From Clostridiales bacterium UBA1390 (lineage in GTDB: Bacteria; Bacillota; Clostridia; Lachnospirales; Bianqueaceae): a stretch of 17,356 nucleotides of DNA. The notes under the pieces were generated by a model. That model made no database searches. It saw nothing but the letters and a program-made list of their open reading frames with translations, and was not told the origin of the DNA. The position numbers were made by a program, and so were the translations under genes. Every line of letters starts with the position of its first letter. Position 1 is the stretch's first letter. Shown here piece after piece: positions 1 to 7,007 of the stretch. The stretch lies in assembly GCA_002305315.1 (NCBI GenBank), contig DBQQ01000029.1, positions 1 through 17,356 of the forward strand, written 5' to 3'.

Positions 1-546
1 GATGTTTTCGCTGAAGCTTTCTGCGCAGAAGCGTATACATTGTCTGCCCAGTGTACATGCTTTCGCTCAAAGCTCCTAAGCAGAAGCGTATACAGCTCCC
101 CTCCAATACGCCCCAGCTTCTGTATACGCAAAATGATGCTTTTGCTGAAGCTTTCTGCACAGATGCGTACACATTGCCCCTCCAATACGCGCAGGCTTCT
201 GTATACGCAAAATGATGTTTTTGCTGAAGCTTTCTGCGCAGAAGCGTATACAGCGCCCCTCCAATACGCGCAGGCTTCTGTATACGCAAAATGATGTTTT
301 TGCTGAGGACTTCTGCGCGGAAGCGTATACATTGTCTGCCCAGTGTACATGCTTTCGCTCAAAGCTCCTAAGCAGAAGCGTATACAGCTCCCCTCGCAGA
401 CGCTTCTGCTTCTGTATACGCAAAATGATGTTTTTGCTGAAGCTTTCTGCACAGATGCGTACACATTGCCCCTCGCAGACGCCCCAGCTTCTGTATATGC
501 AAAATGATGTTTTTGCTGAGGACTGCCGAATAGAAGCGCATACGCG
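1..546. repeat. Left tandem palindromic repeat array (79 bp period, 134 bp long form)
   Basis: The segment is built from near-identical units. The mark TTCTGTATACGC (one copy has TATATGC) begins at 118, 197, 276, 410 and 489, giving spacings of 79, 79, 134 and 79. The 134 bp spacing comes from an extra 55 bp block that also occupies about 41-95, so the array mixes short and long unit forms. Each unit carries inverted arms: CTGTATACGC (for example 199-208) opposite GCGTATACAG (244-253). Between them lie a GCAAAA...TTTTGC arm pair and the 12-nt palindrome TTCTGCGCAGAA. All six frames stay fairly open, but the predicted peptides are repeats of the same translation without convincing ribosome binding sites, so I read this as non-coding. 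The array is cut by the window's left edge and decays after about 546. Confidence 0.9.
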
Positions 547-596
547 CCCTTCAAATCTGTATACTCATAATATCGCTTGAGAATTTTTCAGGTTTT

Positions 597-682
597 GCGT
601 AGAGAAGAGTATCCCTGGAATATAGGGGACGGAGACGCTCTATTTTAAATACTATACGCCACCTAAGAATATGGGCGTCTCC
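597..682. repeat. Diverged single copy of the right-array palindromic unit
   Basis: Positions 597-659 start with GCGTA and end with TATACGC, and contain the core GGGGACGGAGACGC at about 625-638. This is the same core and the same terminal arms as the units of the array at 16284-17356. A second arm, GCGTCTCC at 675-682, is the exact reverse complement of GGAGACGC at 631-638, so an additional or alternative hairpin is possible. The rest of 547-744 contains no gene I can support. Confidence 0.65.
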
Positions 683-744
683 AAAGCTTTATTTTCATGC
701 CTGCGCACAGAGAAGGCTTTCTGGGGGATGGCTTTTGAGGGACG

Positions 745-773
745 TTGACATTTTGTTCACGTCGCATTACAAT
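745..773 (+). promoter_or_regulatory. Sigma-A type promoter of the NUDIX gene
   Basis: A TTGACA -35 box at 745-750 is followed after exactly 17 bp by TACAAT at 768-773. The predicted start of transcription is near 780, and a ribosome binding site (AGAAGGGA, 787-794) precedes the ATG at 804. Confidence 0.8.
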
Positions 774-803
774 AAAACAGATGTTTAGAAGGGATGATAC
801 GCT

Positions 804-1304
804 ATGGAAACGATTGAGATATGCGGAAACGGAAATGCAGGCCCGGCACATCAGGTGCGGGAGACTTGCCGTGGTATTGTCATGACGGAGGATCGGGTTT
901 TGCTCACGTATTTAAGAAAGCTTGACCAGTGGTTTATTCCTGGTGGAAAGAGGGAGGAAGCAGAGACGCTGGAAGCCTGCTGCATCCGTGAGTTGGCAGA
1001 GGAAACCGGATATCGTGTGATTCCGCAGACGCACTTTCTGACCGTTCGCGAGACATATCCAAAATGGCTGTATATTAGTCATTATTTTGTTTGTTCGATG
1101 GATGGACAAGCACAGGCGCATCTGACTCCATATGAGGAACAAATGGGCCTCGAATTGTGTTGGATGCCGCTGAATAATGCCCTGGCTTTGTTTTCTCATC
1201 GAGCGAAGTATTCGGAACGAGAAGTACAGCGAGGTTCGTACTTTCGCGAGTATACTGCGCTGTCCTCTTTTCGCAAAAAATACTTTTATACAGGTGGAAA
1301 ATAA
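804..1304 (+). CDS. NUDIX hydrolase
   Basis: This 166-residue cytoplasmic protein carries a complete NUDIX box, G48-x5-E54-x7-R62-E63-L64-A-E66-E67-T-G69-Y70, the Mg-binding and catalytic helix that hydrolyses nucleoside diphosphates linked to another moiety. The segment before the box (DQWFIPGG, about 41-48) is typical of the fold. The substrate cannot be deduced. The family includes 8-oxo-dGTP and ADP-ribose or sugar-nucleotide hydrolases, and this member is of ordinary length. The ATG is chosen because AGAAGGGA lies 9 bp upstream and a good promoter sits at 745-773. The gene appears monocistronic, since a new strong promoter follows at 1348. Confidence 0.9.
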   Translation: METIEICGNGNAGPAHQVRETCRGIVMTEDRVLLTYLRKLDQWFIPGGKREEAETLEACCIRELAEETGYRVIPQTHFLTVRETYPKWLYISHYFVCSMDGQAQAHLTPYEEQMGLELCWMPLNNALALFSHRAKYSEREVQRGSYFREYTALSSFRKKYFYTGGK

Positions 1305-1347
1305 AATGCCGGTTTCATCATGGAAACGGAATGATTCCATCAAACCG

Positions 1348-1376
1348 TTGACACGAAAAGTACGTTATGCTATACT
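1348..1376 (+). promoter_or_regulatory. Strong sigma-A promoter of the leader RNA and membrane-protein gene
   Basis: TTGACA (1348-1353), a 17 bp spacer and TATACT (1371-1376) form a near-consensus promoter. The start point is expected near 1383, which leaves a leader of about 137 nt before the ATG at 1520. Confidence 0.8.
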
Positions 1377-1382
1377 GGCTGT

Positions 1383-1519
1383 TACAAAAGTCAAGAGCCG
1401 ATTTCTTGCCGCCGGGTAAGTATAAGCGCTGGTTTCGTATCGTTAGGCCATGAAGATACGAGACGGGCGCTTATTTTTTTGCCCGCGCCATATCGGCTCG
1501 GAAATAGGAGGTTTATTGT
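1383..1519 (+). promoter_or_regulatory. Structured 5' leader with terminator; candidate riboswitch, attenuator or small RNA
   Basis: The leader contains a first hairpin (CTTGCC/GGGTAAG, about 1405-1420), then a long intrinsic terminator (1423-1480), then a ribosome binding site (AGGAGG, near 1508) for the membrane protein. GAGCCGAT (1395-1402) is the exact reverse complement of ATCGGCTC (1491-1498), so a closing helix could enclose the whole terminator. GGCGC inside the terminator's 3' arm can also pair with GCGCC just after the T-tract. This layout suggests conditional read-through or a small RNA of about 98 nt. I could not match it to a riboswitch class that I know, including the manganese yybP-ykoY type, whose conserved GGGGAGUAG-like element I do not see. 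Confidence 0.5.
1423..1480 (+). terminator. Intrinsic terminator inside the leader
   Basis: TAAGCGC (1423-1429) pairs with GCGCTTA (1467-1473). A small internal loop follows, then a ten-base-pair helix of GTTTCGTATC (1432-1441) with GATACGAGAC (1455-1464), closed by a 13-nt loop. Seven T residues (1474-1480) follow directly. It lies between a strong promoter and the start codon of the next gene. Confidence 0.85.
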
Positions 1520-2215
1520 ATGTTGTTGCTTCTAGGAACTACTATCGCGACGAGTTTTCTGGATAGTTTGAATCCATCCGCTATTGCGCAGCAGATGATC
1601 TTACAATCCATGGTGAAGACAAAACGGCACATCTGGTTTTTTATTCTGGGGATCGGTCTGGCCAATCTGATTTTGGGGCTTGCTGTGTATTATGGCATTG
1701 TTGCTTGGGTCTCTCGGCTACTTTCTTTGGCTGTAACAAGGTATCCTATTCCTCTCTTTAGTCTGGCTCTTATCGCTGGTGCGGTGTGTTTTATATGGGG
1801 TATATGCTGGATCCGAAAAACGCATTGTATGCAAACAAGCCAAGGAGATGAATCCACTAAGGAGCCTGCCAGCCTCTCTCCGATTTCTCTCTTCATCATG
1901 GGCGCAGCCTTCTGCGCAGTGGAACTTACCAGCGCCTTACCTTATTTTGGATTTTTGACACTGCTCACCGGTTATCAGCTTGCCTTTCCTGCCGTACTCC
2001 TCTTTGTTCTTCTGTATGACTTCATGTATATCCTGCCGCTCATTCTGCTCTATTTCGGATACAATCGACTGCAGGGAACAAAAGCGATACAGAAGTTGGA
2101 AAGTATTCTGGGAAAGGTGTCTGCTTATATCGTGCCAGGAGCTATCGCACTAGTGGGCGTTATTTTAGCTTATTATGGGGGAATGTCGCTGTTGATAATC
2201 GGTTCTTTTCCATAA
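1520..2215 (+). CDS. Six-helix membrane protein, LysE/GAP-like or DsbD-like transporter family
   Basis: The 231-residue protein is very hydrophobic and has about six predicted membrane helices, roughly at residues 1-20, 35-65, 75-97, 120-140, 150-178 and 200-228. A charged loop at about 98-118 (KTHCMQTSQGDESTKEP) separates two halves. The N-terminal motif SFLDSLNPSAIAQ resembles the D-x-x-N-P motif in the first helix of LysE-superfamily exporters (GAP/Sap type) and of DsbD/CcdA-like proteins. No redox CxxC pair is visible in the helices, so I favour a transporter over a thiol-electron carrier. The ATG has AGGAGG about 8 bp upstream. Expression is likely controlled by the terminator-bearing leader in front. 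The substrate is unknown. Confidence 0.7.
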   Translation: MLLLLGTTIATSFLDSLNPSAIAQQMILQSMVKTKRHIWFFILGIGLANLILGLAVYYGIVAWVSRLLSLAVTRYPIPLFSLALIAGAVCFIWGICWIRKTHCMQTSQGDESTKEPASLSPISLFIMGAAFCAVELTSALPYFGFLTLLTGYQLAFPAVLLFVLLYDFMYILPLILLYFGYNRLQGTKAIQKLESILGKVSAYIVPGAIALVGVILAYYGGMSLLIIGSFP

Positions 2216-2366
2216 TTTCCGAGAATTTTAATCATATATCTATAGACAAAAGCAATCTTTTACAGCCGTACTACCGCTAAAACCGTTTTCGAGACAAGAT
2301 TTTCTATCAAAAAACTTTCAGTTTTAATAATATATTTCATTTTCATATTTTATTTTTACAATCATT

Positions 2367-2417
2367 GCTTTAAGGCGTAGATCTTCGATTCAAGATCCAC
2401 GCCTTCAAAAGTTTTTT
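2367..2417 (+). terminator. Terminator between convergent genes
   Basis: AAGGCGT-x-GATCTT (2372 on) pairs with AAGATC-x-ACGCCTT (ending 2405), and CTTT/AAAG can extend the base. T6 follows at 2412-2417, so it best serves the plus-strand membrane-protein gene. The minus-strand side lacks a T-tract. The AT-rich stretch 2216-2366 shows nothing else that I can name. Confidence 0.65.
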
Positions 2418-2433
2418 CATGGCCATATTGTTG

Positions 2434-4179
2434 TCAATTCTCTCCCCTCGCTTCTGCATTCTGTCCCCGATACATTCGCGCATAAATGCCGTTCTTCTGA
2501 AGAAGTTTCTCATGGTTTCCGGCCTCCGCGATACGGCCCTCCTGGATGACCAGGATCTGATCGGCCCAACGAATCGTAGAGAGCCGATGGGCGATGGCCA
2601 CAATCGTCCGTTTGCCCGCGATCGCGCCAATCGCCTTTTGAATCTGCCGTTCGGTCTCCACATCGACGGATGCGGTGGCCTCATCCAGGATGATGATGGG
2701 AGAACGCCGCAGAATGGCACGCGCAATGGCAATACGCTGTTTCTGTCCGCCGGATAGCCGGACGCCGCGTTCGCCCACCTGCGTCTCGTAACCATCCGGC
2801 ATGTTCTCGATGTCCTCGTGGATATTGGCGGCGCGGGCCGCTTCCACAATTTCCAGATGACTGGCTTCCGGCCGCGCGTATCCGATATTTTCCTCGATCG
2901 TACCATTGAATAAAAATGTATCCTGAAGCACCGGGGATATGTTCCCGCGCAGACTTTCTATGGTCACGTCCTGGATATCCTGCCCATCGATCAGGATCCG
3001 TCCGGAGGTGGGCTCATAAAATCGGGAAATCAGCTGTGTCAGCGTCGTTTTTCCTACTCCCGTAGGCCCTACCAGCGCGATCATACTACCCGGCGGGCAG
3101 GTAAAGGAGATATCCTCAAGCACCGGAGCTCCCTCCCGATATGCGAAACTCACATGTTCAAAGGTGATTTCTCCCGCGACGTTCTGCAGATCGTGGGCAC
3201 CGGGCCGATTCTTGATCTCACAGGGCGTGTCGAGGATCATCATCACGCGTTCGGCCCCTGCCATGGACTGCTGCATGTTTTCCAGCAGCGTGGCCAATCC
3301 GGAGATGGGCGTATAAAACAGGCTCAGATAGAGCATAAAAGCGACAATGTCCTCCACCGAAAGATTTCCCTGGTATGCCAGGTATCCGCCGAAAGCAACC
3401 ACCAGGATCGTGCCGATAGACGAAATAAATTCTACGGAAGGGTGAAAAACGGCGCTGATTTTAAGGGCCTTCAGCATCGCCTTCACATGGTCAAAATTCT
3501 TCTCATCGACTCGGCCTGTCTCATAGGCCTCCTGTCCGAAGGACTGGATCTCATGAATCCCTGACAGGTTGTCCTGCAGCTTGCCGTTGAGTTCTCCCAT
3601 CTTCTTCTGAGAAACGCGAAAATAGGGACGCACTTTTTTGGCGAAGATCACTCCGGAGACGAGGATCAGCGGGATGGGACAGCAGGTCAGAAGGGCCAGC
3701 CGCCAGTTGATGGTCAGCAGAATCGCGAGAACCCCCAGGAATGTCACCAGATTCGTGATCATCTCTGGAATGATGTGAGCATAGAGCAGTTCGAAATCCC
3801 GGGTATCATTGACTACGCGGCTCATCAGATCTCCCGTCTGTTTGTCATGGAAAAATCCCAGATCCAGACGTTCCAGCTTGTCATAGACCTTGGTTCGCAG
3901 GTCGCCCACCAGATACCAGGCCGCCTTATGCGCCAGATAGTTGCTTAAGAATCGAAATACGACACGCAGCAGATACAAAATGATGAGAAGGATTGTCAGA
4001 TATCCGATGGTTTGAAACGAAGATGCATCCATTCCCCGTTCCACGATGCCCGTCATCGCAGACAGGGCCCGGGGCGCAGCCAGATTGACGGCCGTCAACC
4101 CTAGCGTAGAAAGGATGGCAATCACATAGAGCTTACGGTATCGTATGGCCTCGCGGCTCAGTCTCCAGAGCAGATTCAT
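2434..4179 (-). CDS. ABC exporter half-transporter (fused permease and ATPase)
   Basis: The 581-residue protein has an N-terminal six-helix exporter domain (about 15-310) and a C-terminal ATPase. The nucleotide-binding motifs are all intact: Walker A GPTGVGKT (371-378), Q-loop Q419, signature LSGGQ (475-479), Walker B IIILDE (495-500) and the H-loop H531. It should work as a homodimer in the cytoplasmic membrane, exporting lipids, peptides or drugs. The cargo is not readable from sequence. Its ATG overlaps the last four bases of the upstream SagB-like nitroreductase gene (ATGA type), which implies translational coupling. Coupling to a SagB-type oxidoreductase could mean export of a modified peptide, but no precursor, cyclodehydratase or protease is seen here, so a general exporter is equally possible. 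Confidence 0.92.
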   Translation of the reverse strand: MNLLWRLSREAIRYRKLYVIAILSTLGLTAVNLAAPRALSAMTGIVERGMDASSFQTIGYLTILLIILYLLRVVFRFLSNYLAHKAAWYLVGDLRTKVYDKLERLDLGFFHDKQTGDLMSRVVNDTRDFELLYAHIIPEMITNLVTFLGVLAILLTINWRLALLTCCPIPLILVSGVIFAKKVRPYFRVSQKKMGELNGKLQDNLSGIHEIQSFGQEAYETGRVDEKNFDHVKAMLKALKISAVFHPSVEFISSIGTILVVAFGGYLAYQGNLSVEDIVAFMLYLSLFYTPISGLATLLENMQQSMAGAERVMMILDTPCEIKNRPGAHDLQNVAGEITFEHVSFAYREGAPVLEDISFTCPPGSMIALVGPTGVGKTTLTQLISRFYEPTSGRILIDGQDIQDVTIESLRGNISPVLQDTFLFNGTIEENIGYARPEASHLEIVEAARAANIHEDIENMPDGYETQVGERGVRLSGGQKQRIAIARAILRRSPIIILDEATASVDVETERQIQKAIGAIAGKRTIVAIAHRLSTIRWADQILVIQEGRIAEAGNHEKLLQKNGIYARMYRGQNAEARGEN

Positions 4180-4931
4180 GCCTTTACTTCCTCTTCTTTC
4201 TTCTTGCCAACCGGCGCCATATAGATGACCAACTCTTCTTCTCCATCCACGCCCACCAGCTCATCCGCTTTCTGCTGCCGATAATGTCCAATGGCGCAGG
4301 TTCCGCAGCCAATCATCCCACAGGACAGGTACAGATTCTCACAGACATGTCCGGCATCTAGCAATACGTACTTTTCCGCCTGATCTGGATATCGCCAATA
4401 TGTCCGCTCTGGAATGGCAGTCCAGATCAGCGTAACGGGCGCCGTCCCAACGTATTCCTGATCGTACGCTGCCTCTGCGAGTCTTTGCGGAAAATTATCC
4501 ACTTCGTATACTTTTTCCAACTGATGGGATAGTGAACGATAATGATACAAACCAGGTTCCAGTCCTTCCACCCGCTGTACCGCGACATAACATTCCAGCG
4601 GATGTCTGGCCCCCGCCGAGGGGACAGTCTTAAACGCCGCTTTCTTAGATCTTCCGACGATCTTTTTCGTTCCCTGCGTACACCACAGCAAGAAGGAGAG
4701 CTCTACCAGAGAAAGAGACTGCTCGCTATACTGACGCACGCTGCGCCGTCCTTCCAGAATCCGCAATATATCCCGGCAAACTATCACATTTTCAAAGTCT
4801 GTTGGCAGCGAAATCTCCGTACCCTGGCCTCGAATCACTTCCAGCGCCGGCTGTGCGATTCCCTGTTGTTCCTCGCTCCTCTTGTCTGCGCCGTCCTCCG
4901 CAGGTCCGCGCAATATATCCCATTTTCCCAT
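4176..4931 (-). CDS. SagB/ThcOx-family nitroreductase-like flavin dehydrogenase
   Basis: The 251-residue protein shows the R-R-S-x-R-x-Y motif (R62-Y68) and PSAGARHP (104-111), which mark the FMN-binding SagB branch of the nitroreductase superfamily. The C-terminal part (MIGCGTCAIGHY and nearby) fits the second half of the fold. In thiazole/oxazole-modified microcin pathways SagB enzymes oxidise azolines to azoles, but many stand-alone SagB proteins of unknown substrate exist. No SagC/SagD homologue is present here. The N-terminal 45 residues are polar and poorly conserved in type. The ATG is preceded by AAAGGAG with 9 bp spacing, and the gene is first in a two-gene operon with the ABC exporter. 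Confidence 0.85.
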   Translation of the reverse strand: MGKWDILRGPAEDGADKRSEEQQGIAQPALEVIRGQGTEISLPTDFENVIVCRDILRILEGRRSVRQYSEQSLSLVELSFLLWCTQGTKKIVGRSKKAAFKTVPSAGARHPLECYVAVQRVEGLEPGLYHYRSLSHQLEKVYEVDNFPQRLAEAAYDQEYVGTAPVTLIWTAIPERTYWRYPDQAEKYVLLDAGHVCENLYLSCGMIGCGTCAIGHYRQQKADELVGVDGEEELVIYMAPVGKKKEEEVKA

Positions 4932-5022
4932 ATTTCTACTCTCCTTTCTCCGTGTTCATCCAATGACTAGTATGGCGCGCTCCCCCTCTCCATAATGTAA
5001 GAAACGCTTTGATGCCACACCC

Positions 5023-5031
5023 ATTATACCA
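5023..5031 (-). promoter_or_regulatory. Extended -10 promoter for the nitroreductase-ABC operon
   Basis: Read on the minus strand this is TGGTATAAT, an extended -10 element. A matching -35 box is weak or absent, as is common for extended -10 promoters. It lies about 90 bp upstream of the ATG at 4931. Confidence 0.6.
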
Positions 5032-5088
5032 TACCTGGATATTTTTTTCTATGATTGCACAGATTGTATCAAATTTTATTTTTTCCTC

Positions 5089-5117
5089 TTGACTTTTCAT
5101 GTAAGATGTTGTATATT
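5089..5117 (+). promoter_or_regulatory. Sigma-A promoter of the cold-shock gene
   Basis: TTGACT (5089-5094), 17 bp and TATATT (5112-5117). The expected start near 5124 leaves a leader of about 116 nt before the ATG at 5240. Long untranslated leaders are a known feature of cold-shock genes, where RNA folding controls translation by temperature. CACAT (about 5147) and ATGTG (about 5190) could pair within it. No specific thermosensor motif was identified. Confidence 0.75.
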
Positions 5118-5239
5118 GTAACTGTATCCAGATGTCTCATTGATTTCACATGTTCTGTAGGTCAGTATTACATTATTGGCTTACATAATATGTGATTTTT
5201 TGATACAGTTCGATGCAATCTATCAAAGGAGGTGTTTTC

Positions 5240-5455
5240 ATGAATTCCGGTACTGTTAAATGGTTCAACGCCGAGAAGGGTTACGGCTTCATCTCTAACG
5301 ATGAAGGCGGTGACGATGTATTCGTTCATTTCTCTTCTATCATGGTGGATGGCTTCAAGACCCTGAACGAGGGACAGAAGGTTACCTTCGATGTAGAAGC
5401 TGATCCTAAGAACAGCAGCAAGATGCGTGCGGTAAACGTACAGATCGTTGGCTAA
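5240..5455 (+). CDS. csp: Cold-shock protein (CspA family)
   Basis: This 71-residue protein is a single cold-shock domain, a five-stranded OB fold that binds single-stranded RNA and DNA and acts as an RNA chaperone. Both RNA-binding motifs are visible: KGYGFI (RNP1-like) and DVFVHF (RNP2-like), and the N-terminal [11 protein letters not shown] is characteristic. The length is normal for the family. The ATG at 5240 is chosen because the AAGGAGG at about 5226-5232 is well placed and the product then starts MNSGTVKWF; an upstream in-frame ATG at 5213 lacks such a site and would add residues foreign to the family. The gene is monocistronic, with a terminator immediately downstream. Confidence 0.96.
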   Translation: MNSGTVKWFNAEKGYGFISNDEGGDDVFVHFSSIMVDGFKTLNEGQKVTFDVEADPKNSSKMRAVNVQIVG

Positions 5456-5466
5456 GGACATTTCAT

Positions 5467-5497
5467 GAAAAGCGCTCCGTTCGGGGCGTTTTTTCTT
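5467..5497 (+). terminator. Terminator of the cold-shock gene
   Basis: A stem of CGCTCC with GGGGCG, loop GTTC, is extended by A-T pairs and followed by TTTTTTCTTT. It begins 12 bp after the stop codon. Confidence 0.85.
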
Positions 5498-5501
5498 TGC
5501 C

Positions 5502-5534
5502 AAAAGACCTGGGGAGTCTCCCCAGGTCCTTTTT
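5502..5534. terminator. Bidirectional terminator between convergent genes
   Basis: A perfect 10 bp stem GACCTGGGGA/TCCCCAGGTC with a three-base loop is flanked by AAAA on the left and CTTTTT on the right. It can stop the minus-strand DUF1836 operon and back up the cold-shock terminator. Confidence 0.8.
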
Positions 5535-5554
5535 ATAAAAGAAGCTCGCTCGTT

Positions 5555-6112
5555 TCATTTTGAGGAAGACTTCTCCAATTCCGCCAGTATGAGCTCTGCC
5601 AGACGTTTTTCTTCCGCCGCATGGTCTGCCAGCAGCAATGCATACATCAACGCCGCTTCGCCTTCCTGCTGCCCCAAATCCTTTTTTACTCGCGCAAACT
5701 GCTGCTCGATTCCCGCATAGAGAGATGTACGCATCTCCCGTTCCATCTTCAGGAATGTCTCATAGAATGTCTTCTGTTCTTCTTCCAGCGAAAGCCTCTC
5801 CAGAAATTGGGATGTAAAAATACCGATGTCTGAAATATTCATGACCGGCTTCATCCTCCACATGAGGATGAGAAGCAGGAGATGTTCCCGCGAATACTTT
5901 TTCTTTTCCGGAGGCGGCAAAATTCCCAGCTTCGTATAATGGTTAATCATAGTCTTTGTGGGGCTCTTCTCTTCTTCCTCACCCACCGCAGACCGAAGCC
6001 GTTCTTCCAGGAAGGTAATGACCTGATCCATATAAAGAGAAATAGATGGTAGTTCCTTATACTCAATGGGCTGACAGAGTACCAGCCGTTCAATCATCTC
6101 CTGTACGTCCAT
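5555..6112 (-). CDS. DUF1836 protein, putative helix-turn-helix regulator
   Basis: The 185-residue protein contains the segment TKTMINHYTKLGILPPPEKKKYSREHL (about 53-80), which resembles the MerR-type N-terminal helix-turn-helix and matches the DUF1836 family as I know it, followed by helices typical of that family and an acidic, Ala/Glu-rich C-terminus. The biochemical role of DUF1836 is not established; DNA binding is an inference from the motif. The ribosome binding site AAGGAG overlaps the stop codon of the upstream rhomboid-like gene (gap of 9 bp), so the two are translationally linked. It is the last gene of a three-gene operon and is followed by a strong bidirectional terminator. Confidence 0.75.
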   Translation of the reverse strand: MDVQEMIERLVLCQPIEYKELPSISLYMDQVITFLEERLRSAVGEEEEKSPTKTMINHYTKLGILPPPEKKKYSREHLLLLILMWRMKPVMNISDIGIFTSQFLERLSLEEEQKTFYETFLKMEREMRTSLYAGIEQQFARVKKDLGQQEGEAALMYALLLADHAAEEKRLAELILAELEKSSSK

Positions 6113-6121
6113 AGCTGCTCC

Positions 6122-6973
6122 TTATTGCCCTTGAGGCGGCGTCCATGTCTTATTGGGATCCTTATAATGCACATGATCGTACAGGTGATCCATACAATAC
6201 TCTCGTGAACCATCACACTGCGAACAGTACCGAAACTGCATGTTGGGATCATCCTTCTCCGTCTTCCCGCAAATACAGCAGCGATGAAATGCCACATCCT
6301 GGATAATCTTGCCTTTGCCACCCTCTTTGCGATAATTGACCTTCTTGAAATACTGCTCTTTCCTCCGGCCATATTTGATCTTATCCCACAAAATCGGTCC
6401 GAAGAACAGAATGTAGTTCAGGAAGCTGGCCAGGATCATCAGCTTCGTCCCCCAATCACCTGTTATGAACTGCACAATCATCAGCGCTGCCGCAATGATT
6501 CCCATCCACTTTACCTTGATGGGAATAAAGAAAAACAACAACACCTGCATTTCTGGAAACAGCGTTGCAAATGCCAGGAACAGCGACTCATTGAGATATG
6601 ACGTACTGCCCGTCACTTTGAAGGTCAGAGAAACTGCAATCGTGCAGATCACGCCTATAAAGTAGTAGACATTAAAACGAAATGCGCCCCACTGATTCTC
6701 TAACATCCTGCCGATGAAATAATAAAAATACAGTGAAATCGCTACCATAAAGAGCTGGGTATAGCTGACGGACGGCGGAATGAATAAGAAGGTAATCAGC
6801 CGCCACACCTGTCCGGATAGTACTGCATGAGGGTCCAGATACAGGTAAAACACCAAGCTGGTATTAAACATGCATAGTAAGTACACCGCGATATTTCCCA
6901 AGATAATATAGAGCATTAGGTTCCTGATCGCGTACTTTCCTATCTTACGTTCCAACTTATCCATAAGTTTCAA
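6122..6973 (-). CDS. Rhomboid-fold membrane protein lacking the catalytic motif, with C-terminal zinc-binding cluster
   Basis: The 283-residue protein has about six membrane helices in residues 18-195. The first loop contains GQVWRLITFLFIP (54-66), the hallmark W-R region of rhomboids. The active-site GxSG expected in helix 4 reads LNES (127-130), and no catalytic histidine is visible in the last helix (ITGDWGTKLMILASF), so proteolysis seems unlikely and a derlin-like pseudoprotease role is more plausible. The C-terminal cytosolic tail has C232, C233, C235, C250, C253, C260, H263, H267 and H269, which looks like a zinc ribbon. The start is a TTG at 6973 because GGAAGGAGAG sits 7 bp upstream; the in-frame ATG at 6964 would be 16 bp away. 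It follows the cohesin-like gene by 34 bp. Confidence 0.8.
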   Translation of the reverse strand: MKLMDKLERKIGKYAIRNLMLYIILGNIAVYLLCMFNTSLVFYLYLDPHAVLSGQVWRLITFLFIPPSVSYTQLFMVAISLYFYYFIGRMLENQWGAFRFNVYYFIGVICTIAVSLTFKVTGSTSYLNESLFLAFATLFPEMQVLLFFFIPIKVKWMGIIAAALMIVQFITGDWGTKLMILASFLNYILFFGPILWDKIKYGRRKEQYFKKVNYRKEGGKGKIIQDVAFHRCCICGKTEKDDPNMQFRYCSQCDGSREYCMDHLYDHVHYKDPNKTWTPPQGQ

Positions 6974-7007
6974 AAGTCTGCTCTCCTTCCTTCATAGATG
7001 ACAGAAA

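Noticed and set aside
40..580. Open frames of 84-122 codons on both strands in the left array
   Set aside because: They are repeats of the same translated unit, overlap on both strands and lack start signals.
1383..1500. Manganese (yybP-ykoY) riboswitch
   Set aside because: The conserved loop elements I know for that class are not visible, although the downstream gene is a membrane transporter.
5168..5503. 111-codon frame antisense to the cold-shock gene
   Set aside because: It is the complement of a highly conserved gene and runs through its terminator.
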